Shown: piece by piece, positions 29,160-35,439 of the stretch
How positions within the stretch are numbered: the first letter of the stretch is position 1
Layout: every line of letters starts with the position of its first letter
Assembly: GCA_944384065.1 (NCBI GenBank)
Contig: CALWRY010000014.1
Coordinates: 1-35,439 of the forward strand
From: an uncultured Enterocloster sp.
GTDB lineage: Bacteria > Bacillota > Clostridia > Lachnospirales > Lachnospiraceae
DNA: 35,439 nt
Direction: 5' to 3'
Translations under genes and position numbers: made by a program
Notes under the pieces: model-generated
What the model saw: only the letters and a program-made list of their open reading frames with translations
What the model was told of the DNA's origin: nothing
The model's database searches: none

Positions 29160-31124
29160 TTACAGGCCCGGACCGATAATCACCGCTCCAGGGCCGCCGT
29201 TCTCCGTCTCGCTCTCAATCGCCCCCGGCGACGGCGCCAGGATGCCTCCCGCGCTCTCGGAGGAGGGCCCGTTCGAGCCTCCCGGTCCGTCAGAATTCTG
29301 GGAATTCTCAGAATTGCCGGAATTCTGTGAGCCTCCGGGGCTGCTGGGCCTTAAGGTGCCGCTGGGTCCCTGTGAGCCTCCAGGGCCATAGGAGCCGCTC
29401 TCCGATTCCGATTCCGACGAGCTGCCGCTCTGGGAAGGCCTTACGCTCTGAGAGGGGCGGCGGCTGCCGCTTTCATCCGAAGGTCCTCTGTCCGCTCCCG
29501 GTCCCCCGCTCTCTGTGGGCATGTCGTCCCAGAGGTCGCCCGGACGCCACAGTCCATAGTCAAAGTCCTCCGGCGGGTCGATGATATTTCCATCCTCGTC
29601 CGTCTCCAGTTCCAGCCCCCATTCGTACTCGAAATCCAGCAGGCTCTCATCGGTCTCGCCCTCGCTGCTCTCGGACTCCCCGGTGGACTCCACATCCTCC
29701 TCATCATCCGAAGCCGCCGTGGTAGCCGGCGGAATATAGCCGCCGTCCGTCCCCACGCTCTCAATAGGCTTGGCTTCCTTATACATATCAGAATCCGCAG
29801 AGATCTTGGCGCTGATCTTCTTCACCATATCGCTGGGCTCATAGTTGGGGTCGTCAAAGAGGAAGCTGTGCAGATCCCGCACATTGCTCTCCAGGGTCTG
29901 GGGGATCACGCAGTCCCCCTTGCTGCCCATGTTGGCGTCCCCTCTGGCCGCTGGAAATCCCATGGTATCCCCGATGGTGTAGTTCGTCACATTCTTCGCC
30001 AGAGGGATCAGGTCGTCAAACCGCACGCTGGTGGAGATCTGCGGGAACACCACCTCCATCACGTTGTTGACCACGGAGAAATTGGATTTTTTCAGCTTGT
30101 CAAAGCAGAGCTGGATGATCAGCCGCTGTCTCTCGGTTCTGGCAAAATCCGTGTCCATCTTCCGGAGTCTGGCGTAGGCCACGGCCTGGACCCCGTCCAG
30201 GTGGTTCATGCCCGCCTGCTTTAAGTGGACGGAGGCTACCCCTGTGGCCTCCACCGTCTCAGTGATATAGGCATTAATATAGTAGAACTCCGCCTTGCTC
30301 AGCTCCACGTCCACGCCGCCAAGGATATTGATGGCGTCAGCCACCGCCTTCCAGTTGAAGGTGGCGTAGTCGTCGATCTCCAGATCCAGGTTCCTGTTCA
30401 AGGCCTCCACCGCCTGTCTGGGGCCGCCCCGGAAATAGGCCTGGTTGATCTTGTTGTAGCTTCCCTCATCGTCAACACTCAGATACGTGTCCCGGAACAC
30501 GCTGACTAGCTTGATCTCCCCGGTCTCCTGGTTCAGGTTGCAGATAATGATAACGTCCGCCATGTTACCCTTGCCCACGGAATTGTTCCGGCTGTCCACG
30601 CCAAAAAGGGCCACCGTCCAGTAGCCTTTCATCATCTCTTCCTTTGCCACGGAAATATTGGAGTTGGTCATTTCCTCCGCATTCCAGGAATCGTCTATGT
30701 TCAGCAGGGAGGCCTTCTGTTTGACATAGCGCACGCCCAGGAAAAGGCAGATCAGGCAGCACTCCGCCACAATCAAAGCGATAATGCGGCGGCGAAGGCG
30801 CCGTATCTTTTCCTTTGCCGGATCCTGCGGCTCCTTTCCCGCGCGCCCCATTCTTCCCCGGTGCATGGCGCTGTCCCTGTAGCCGCCTCCCCTTGATTCC
30901 GAAGCCCTTTCATAGGCCGGCACAAAGCGGCGGCTTTTTGCCTCCCCCTGTCCCGACGCTTCCCGGGCGGCGCCGGTCTGGAGGGAGACTGCCCCCTGAA
31001 ACCGTCCCGTCCGGCTTACGGAGTCTGTCCGGGATACCGGGGACGCACCGGCGCCCCGGCGCCTGCTGCGTCCCCGAATCCGTTCTTCTTCCTGTCCAAA
31101 TTCATTTTCAAAATTACCGTTCAT
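29160..31124 (-). CDS. LytR-CpsA-Psr (LCP) cell-wall polymer ligase
   Basis: A 654-aa protein. Residues 1-110 are a basic, Arg/Gly/Ser-rich cytoplasmic region; one membrane segment at 113-132 (IIALIVAECCLICLFLGV); the LCP domain spans about 168-330, with VALFGVDSR, VIIICNLNQETGEIKLVSVF-RDTYL and the later DFARTERQRLIIQ. The last 170 residues are low complexity (Ser/Gly/Glu/Pro, with repeated SENSQNS- and GPSG-type units) and may span the wall. LCP enzymes attach glycopolymers to peptidoglycan from lipid carriers; the neighbouring sugar transferase fits this. Confidence 0.94.
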   Translation of the reverse strand: MNGNFENEFGQEEERIRGRSRRRGAGASPVSRTDSVSRTGRFQGAVSLQTGAAREASGQGEAKSRRFVPAYERASESRGGGYRDSAMHRGRMGRAGKEPQDPAKEKIRRLRRRIIALIVAECCLICLFLGVRYVKQKASLLNIDDSWNAEEMTNSNISVAKEEMMKGYWTVALFGVDSRNNSVGKGNMADVIIICNLNQETGEIKLVSVFRDTYLSVDDEGSYNKINQAYFRGGPRQAVEALNRNLDLEIDDYATFNWKAVADAINILGGVDVELSKAEFYYINAYITETVEATGVASVHLKQAGMNHLDGVQAVAYARLRKMDTDFARTERQRLIIQLCFDKLKKSNFSVVNNVMEVVFPQISTSVRFDDLIPLAKNVTNYTIGDTMGFPAARGDANMGSKGDCVIPQTLESNVRDLHSFLFDDPNYEPSDMVKKISAKISADSDMYKEAKPIESVGTDGGYIPPATTAASDDEEDVESTGESESSEGETDESLLDFEYEWGLELETDEDGNIIDPPEDFDYGLWRPGDLWDDMPTESGGPGADRGPSDESGSRRPSQSVRPSQSGSSSESESESGSYGPGGSQGPSGTLRPSSPGGSQNSGNSENSQNSDGPGGSNGPSSESAGGILAPSPGAIESETENGGPGAVIIGPGL

Positions 31125-31138
31125 GCATTCCTATCCTC

Positions 31139-32557
31139 TTAATATGCATTTTTATTGATAAAGCCTTTAAAAACTGTCAAAAACATGATTTTAAAATCAA
31201 AGCCAAGGCTCCAATTTTCAATATAATAGAGATCGTGCTCGATCCGCTTGGTGATGGAGGTATCCCCCCGGTAGCCGTTTACCTGAGCCCAGCCCGTAAG
31301 CCCCGGCCGGACCTGGTGCTTGATCATATATCTTGGAATTTCTTCCTTAAACTTTTCCACAAAAAGCGGGCGCTCCGGCCTGGGACCCACCAGGCTCATA
31401 TTTCCGATAAGTACATTAAAAAACTGAGGGGTCTCGTCAATGCTTGTCTTTCTTATAAAGCGGCCCACGGAGGTAACCCTGGGATCGTGGGGGGTGGTCC
31501 ACTGGCTCTTCTCCCGGCTCGGATCCTGCACCTCCATGGAGCGGAATTTGTACATTTTAAACGGCCGGTTGTGAAGTCCGATGCGCTCCTGGCTGAATAT
31601 CACCGGCCCCGGCGACGTGAGCTTAATCAGGGCGGCCGTAATCAGCATCACCGGTGAAAAGATAACGAGACCAAACAGAGCGCCCACAATATCCACGCAC
31701 CGCTTCATCGTCGCATTGAACACTCCCGTAAGGGGCACGCGGCGGATGTGGATCACGGGAAGGCCCTGCAGGTCCTCCATATAAGGGATCGTTGGGATTA
31801 TGTGGTTATAGTCCGGAATAAACTTGGTGTGGACGCCGGATTTCTCGCAGGCGGCCACAATCTGTTCCAGATTCGCGTATTCCGTGATGCTTAAGGTGAT
31901 GGCGATCTCGTCCAGGGTATTGGCCGCCAGAAAAGTTTCCAGATGGTTGATAGGCCCCAGAACCCGGACGTTCCGATAAGAAAAGCCTTCCGGCTTATGG
32001 TCATCCAAAATCCCCTGGATGTGGTAGCCCCACTCAGGATTCACGGCCACCCGATCAATAAACCCCTCTGCCGCCCGGCTCCAGCCGATTAAAAGGATGT
32101 GCTTCTGGTTGTAGCCGTTGGTCCGCAGAGAATGGAGGAACAGCCGGATAGCCATCCGCTCCGCCTCCAGAAGCAGGGTATTCGCCCCGGAAAACGCAAG
32201 GAGCATCCGGGTAGAGAAATACTCGTTGTGGGCCATAAAGCTTCTGGCTCCAAAAAGCACAAATGTAAACAGCATGAGGCCAATCACATTAGCCTTGCAG
32301 ATATTGGCAAATTCAGACCGCCGCCCCTGTATCCTCTTGGGCGTATACAGGTGGAAGCTGGCATATAAAATCAGGTAGGCCGGCACCACAAACAGGAGGG
32401 CCGCAAAATAAATCCGCGGCGGCAGGGTGCCGCCGGGCGTATCCATCACCCGTCCGCTGATAACCACAAACCACGCCAGCGCGTAGGCCAGTATGGTGAT
32501 CAGGGCGTCTAGGAGGACGTGAACCCGGTTCAACCTTTTCTGGTTGTCTTTTATCAT
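31139..32557 (-). CDS. Undecaprenyl-phosphate sugar-1-phosphate transferase
   Basis: A 472-aa polyisoprenyl-phosphate hexose-1-phosphate transferase (WbaP/WcaJ type). Four N-terminal membrane helices (for example LLDALITILAYALAWFVVI and IGLMLFTFVLFGA), a nucleotide-binding-like middle (HILLIGWSRAAEGFID), a fifth helix (DIVGALFGLVIFSPVMLITA) and the catalytic C-terminus (FSQERIGLHNRPFKMYKFRS, DETPQFFNVLIGNMSLVGPRP, RPGLTGWAQVNGYRG). It starts synthesis of a lipid-linked polysaccharide at the membrane. The sugar is not predictable. A TATAAT at 32589-32594 (minus) could be an internal promoter with a weak -35. Confidence 0.95.
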   Translation of the reverse strand: MIKDNQKRLNRVHVLLDALITILAYALAWFVVISGRVMDTPGGTLPPRIYFAALLFVVPAYLILYASFHLYTPKRIQGRRSEFANICKANVIGLMLFTFVLFGARSFMAHNEYFSTRMLLAFSGANTLLLEAERMAIRLFLHSLRTNGYNQKHILLIGWSRAAEGFIDRVAVNPEWGYHIQGILDDHKPEGFSYRNVRVLGPINHLETFLAANTLDEIAITLSITEYANLEQIVAACEKSGVHTKFIPDYNHIIPTIPYMEDLQGLPVIHIRRVPLTGVFNATMKRCVDIVGALFGLVIFSPVMLITAALIKLTSPGPVIFSQERIGLHNRPFKMYKFRSMEVQDPSREKSQWTTPHDPRVTSVGRFIRKTSIDETPQFFNVLIGNMSLVGPRPERPLFVEKFKEEIPRYMIKHQVRPGLTGWAQVNGYRGDTSITKRIEHDLYYIENWSLGFDFKIMFLTVFKGFINKNAY

Positions 32558-32634
32558 CGCGTATCACCTTGGTTTCTAACTAGAGGGTATTATACATGAT
32601 AAATCCTCATTATTCTATAAAATTTCTCTTAATT

Positions 32635-33654
32635 TCAGCGGCAGTTCCCGCTGATCCCCCTCAGATGGCGCTTCGCAAATTCCCAAACATAGAGGAAGGT
32701 GCCCCAGATAAGCTCCCCCTGAATCTGCACATAGTGGAAAAAATTCTTCCACCGGAAGGGAACCCGCCTGCACTTTCCGGCTGTAGAAAACCCTTCCTTC
32801 ACTCCCTGCACATAATCCTTCTCAAAGCCCAGCTTTTTAAAGAATCCGTACTTGACCGCGATTCCCACCCCGATGGGCAGCGCATTCAAGGCCAGCTGGG
32901 CCAGCGGCATATTCTTGTAGTTCAGATACACATTGTTCCTGGCGGCAAGCCGCACCTTAAAGGAATTGTACTTGGATCCGCTGGTGCCGCTGCCCACGTG
33001 GTACACAATGGCCGTAGGGCAGTACACATTGTCATAGCCCGCGATCCTGGCCCGGTAGCCCACGTCGATGTCCTCCAGGTAGGCAAAATGCATCTCGTCA
33101 AAATAGCCTATCTTTTCAAAGACCTCCCTGCGGTAGATGCCCGCTCCCGCGCAGGCCGCGAACACCCGGCAGGGCTTCTGGTAGCCGGACGAGGGCTGGC
33201 CCACCCCTCTCTGGTAGGCCCAGCCCAGAAGGCTGTACATATCCCCGGCGTCGTCCATCCGCTCCCTGTCATAGAGCTGTATCATCTTGCTGCTTGCGGA
33301 AAAGATTCTGGGGGACCGCTCCATGATCCGAAGAAGCTCCCGGATATAGCAGGGGTCTGCCTCCGTGTCATTGTTTAAGAGGATCACATAGGGGGTATCC
33401 GCAGCCTGTATTCCCCGGTTCACCGCCCCGGAAAAACCTGTGTTGGTCTCCAGAAAGAGGGTGGGAATCCCCTGCTCCTTAAGCCACTCCACGCTCCCGT
33501 CCGTGGAGCCGTTGTCCACCACCAGCACCTTAAAATCCTGGCAGACCTGCTGCTCCAGAGCCTTGAAGCAGGGCTCCATAAAGGAGAGGCCATTGTAATT
33601 GGGGATGATCACGGTCACTTTCTTTTTTCCGCCGTCCTGTCTCCCGCCGCTCAT
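32635..33654 (-). CDS. Glycosyltransferase family 2 (rhamnosyltransferase-like)
   Basis: A 339-aa GT-A enzyme: VTVIIPNYNGLSFMEPCF, VLVVDNGSTDGSVEWL, NTGFSGAVNRGI and the acceptor/metal motif LLNNDTEAD, later CAGAGIYRREVFEKIGYFDE and EDIDVGYRARIAGY. The pattern is that of rhamnosyl/galactofuranosyl transferases of cell-wall polysaccharides. Its ATG region overlaps the stop of the upstream GT gene (33651-33654, ATGA). Together with the next genes it points to a wall-polysaccharide operon. Confidence 0.93.
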   Translation of the reverse strand: MSGGRQDGGKKKVTVIIPNYNGLSFMEPCFKALEQQVCQDFKVLVVDNGSTDGSVEWLKEQGIPTLFLETNTGFSGAVNRGIQAADTPYVILLNNDTEADPCYIRELLRIMERSPRIFSASSKMIQLYDRERMDDAGDMYSLLGWAYQRGVGQPSSGYQKPCRVFAACAGAGIYRREVFEKIGYFDEMHFAYLEDIDVGYRARIAGYDNVYCPTAIVYHVGSGTSGSKYNSFKVRLAARNNVYLNYKNMPLAQLALNALPIGVGIAVKYGFFKKLGFEKDYVQGVKEGFSTAGKCRRVPFRWKNFFHYVQIQGELIWGTFLYVWEFAKRHLRGISGNCR

Positions 33655-35439
33655 GCGTCCTCCCCCTTCCCCTCAGGAGCGTATTTGTCATACACGCTTA
33701 GGTCGTAGGGCTCCCCGATCTTTTCCTTTAAGAGATCCCGCAGGGCAAAGTTGGACTTTCGCAGGGTCAGGTTCGGGTTATAGTAGGGATCCCCCTTCTT
33801 TATAATGTCCGGCCACTTCTTAATGAAAATGGCGACCTCCCGGTTGAACCGCTCCACCTTCTGGGGCGTGTCCTCCAGTCCCCGGGACTTGGACTCATAG
33901 TGGTACAGGCAGGCGTAGGGCGCATATACTACCAGTTTCCCCAGCGCCCGCACTTTCATGCAGTAGTCAATGTCATTAAAGGCCACGGCCAGCTCTGTGC
34001 TCAATCCCCCTGCCTCACGGAACACGGAGGCCTTAGTCATCAGGCAGGCCGCTGTCACCGCGCTGTAGTCCTGGGCGCACATGGCCCGGTGGAAATAGCT
34101 GTTCTCCGCCTTGTGCAGGCCGATGAAGGTGTGGCCCGCGATGCCGCCGAAGCCCACCACCACCCCGGCGTGCTGGATGGTGTCGTCCCCGTAGAGGAGC
34201 CGGGCGCCCACAATGCCCACATCCTCCCGCTGGCAGAAGCCCAGCATCTCCCGGATGCTGTCCGGCTCGATGAGCTCCGTGTCGTTATTTAAAAGGAGGA
34301 AATACTCGCCCTTGGCAAAGGAAGCGCCGAAATTATTGATGGCAGAGTAATTGAACCCCTCCTTCCAGGTCACCACCCGGAAGTTTGGGTGCTCCCTCTG
34401 CATTTTCTCATAATAGGCAAAGGTGGCCGGATCCGTGCTGTTGTTCTCCACAATCACAAATTCCAGGTTCTGGTAGGTGGATCGCTCCGTCAGGGAGCGG
34501 ACGCAGGTATCCAGATCCCCGCTGTGGTCCTTGTTGGGGATAATCACGGAGATAAGCGGCTCCCCCTGGATGGCAAAGCGGGTGCGGTAGATGCCGTAGT
34601 CCACCCCCTTCTCCACCCCCTCGGCCTCTATCCCCATCCGCTTGTAGTGGGCCATGATGGCCCGGGATCCGGCCTCAAAGGCGTACATCTTGCTCTCCGG
34701 GTTGCTGGAGGTGGAGTTCTGATGGCAGCGCCAGTGATAGAGCACCTTGGGGATATGGTAAATCTCCTTCGCCGCCTCGGTGCAGCGGAAAATGAAATCA
34801 TAGTCCTGGGCCCCGTCAAATTCCTGGCGGAAGCCCCCCACCTTTTCTAAAAGGTTCCTCTCCACCACAAAAAGATGGCAGATGTAGTTCACGCTGGTGA
34901 GCAGATCCGGATTAAAATCCGGCTTAAAATGGGGGTCAAACAGGGCCTTCCCGTCCATATCCAGCTTGTCCTCGTCGGAGTAGATCACCTGGCAGTCCGG
35001 GTGCTCGTTTACCGCCTTCGCAACCTCATAGAAGGCGTGGGGCGGAAGGGTGTCGTCGTGGTCCGCCAGAATCACAAAATCGCCTGCCGCCATCTGCAGG
35101 GCCGCGTTGGTATTTCCCGCAATCCCCAAGTTCTCCCCCAGAACCTGATAGCGGATGCGGGGATCCCGCTCGGCATACCGCTTCAGCACCCGCTCTAAGC
35201 TCTGGCCTGCCGGGCTTCCGTCCGCCAGGCAGACCTCCCAGTTGTCGTAGGTCTGGGCCAGAATGGAATCCAGCATCTCCTTCAGATAGCGCTCCGGAGT
35301 CTTGTAGGCGGGAATCACCACGGAGAGCAGGGGCCGGAAATCGAACTTTGCCTCACGCTGGGCGGCCAGCTCCTCCTCGGTGGGCTTTGTCAGGTCGTAC
35401 CACTCGCCGTAGTCGTAATCATTGTCTATGCCGGCCAGC
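33651..35439 (-). CDS. Two-domain GT2 glycosyltransferase (5' end outside window)
   Basis: The open frame runs without stop to the right edge, so the start lies beyond 35,439; at least 595 aa are visible. The first codons seen encode LAGIDNDYDYGEWYDLTKPT, then a first GT2 domain (LSVVIPAYKTPERYLKEM, VILADHDDTLPPHAF, YSDEDKLD) and a second (ISVIIPNKDHSGDLDTCV, FVIVENNSTD, FLLLNNDTELIEPDS, GARLLYGDDTIQHAGVV). Such tandem-GT2 proteins build O-antigen- or rhamnan-like polymers. The short region before the first domain suggests a longer N-terminus or a third domain off-window. Confidence 0.92.
   Translation of the reverse strand, partial: LAGIDNDYDYGEWYDLTKPTEEELAAQREAKFDFRPLLSVVIPAYKTPERYLKEMLDSILAQTYDNWEVCLADGSPAGQSLERVLKRYAERDPRIRYQVLGENLGIAGNTNAALQMAAGDFVILADHDDTLPPHAFYEVAKAVNEHPDCQVIYSDEDKLDMDGKALFDPHFKPDFNPDLLTSVNYICHLFVVERNLLEKVGGFRQEFDGAQDYDFIFRCTEAAKEIYHIPKVLYHWRCHQNSTSSNPESKMYAFEAGSRAIMAHYKRMGIEAEGVEKGVDYGIYRTRFAIQGEPLISVIIPNKDHSGDLDTCVRSLTERSTYQNLEFVIVENNSTDPATFAYYEKMQREHPNFRVVTWKEGFNYSAINNFGASFAKGEYFLLLNNDTELIEPDSIREMLGFCQREDVGIVGARLLYGDDTIQHAGVVVGFGGIAGHTFIGLHKAENSYFHRAMCAQDYSAVTAACLMTKASVFREAGGLSTELAVAFNDIDYCMKVRALGKLVVYAPYACLYHYESKSRGLEDTPQKVERFNREVAIFIKKWPDIIKKGDPYYNPNLTLRKSNFALRDLLKEKIGEPYDLSVYDKYAPEGKGEDA

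Overview
The window holds the integrase-proximal part of a temperate prophage (positions 1 to about 19,500) joined to chromosome of a Gram-positive anaerobe, most likely a Lachnospiraceae/Clostridium cluster XIVa bacterium. The host side supports this: a SCIFF six-cysteine peptide with its radical SAM maturase beside tgt and yajC, a TIGR04086-type membrane protein, a Csp-like subtilase, a ClpX paralog, and strong AGGAGG-type ribosome binding sites. The family assignment is inference from gene content. Nothing in the window names the species.

Prophage, leftward arm (1-12,959, minus strand). A tightly packed early operon is read from an XRE (Cro-like) gene toward position 1. It carries an excisionase-like HTH protein, a Gp157-like protein, a short RecA-like P-loop ATPase, an SSB-like protein with an acidic/PF-type tail, a CHC2 zinc-finger primase piece, a DUF927 P-loop helicase, a PD-(D/E)xK nuclease, an SF2 DECH helicase, a large DNA-binding protein, and small proteins including a DUF551 protein. 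Between the DUF927 gene and the nuclease gene lies a 328-bp non-coding block with eleven copies of a GGTCTAACC-like 9-mer flanking a 24-bp perfect palindrome, a convincing candidate replication origin. Structural genes are not in the window and should lie to the left.

Two plus-strand genes (11,106-11,705 and 11,966-12,577) interrupt this operon. They encode paralogous proteins of unknown function, and each is preceded by a duplicated segment with its own sigma-A promoter. They look like a duplicated moron cassette and are the best candidates here for an undescribed phage-encoded system.

Prophage, rightward arm (13,114-19,263, plus strand). A divergent switch region, with a perfect consensus promoter and three regularly spaced operator-like repeats, separates the Cro-like gene from a CI-like repressor. 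The repressor is followed by a DUF4160 two-gene cassette, an ImmA-like metallopeptidase, a lipoprotein (possible superinfection exclusion), a Uma2-family nuclease, a decayed toxin-like stretch, a promoter/hairpin unit that looks like a ~100-nt RNA, an AMPylating Fic protein, a possible minus-strand small RNA, and a tyrosine integrase. This is an accessory (lysogenic conversion) block. The right attachment site should lie between about 19,264 and 19,500. The left one is outside the window.

Host chromosome (about 19,500-35,439). A minus-strand operon scfA-scfB-tgt-yajC-HAD hydrolase is followed by a TIGR04086-like membrane gene (+), a divergent signal-peptidase-II-like gene (-) and a CspB-like subtilase (+). 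A second minus-strand run carries two GT2 glycosyltransferase genes (the first cut by the window edge), a polyprenyl-phosphate sugar-1-phosphate transferase, a LytR-CpsA-Psr protein, an HtrA-type protease and a ClpX paralog. Together these suggest cell-wall glycopolymer synthesis and attachment with envelope quality control.
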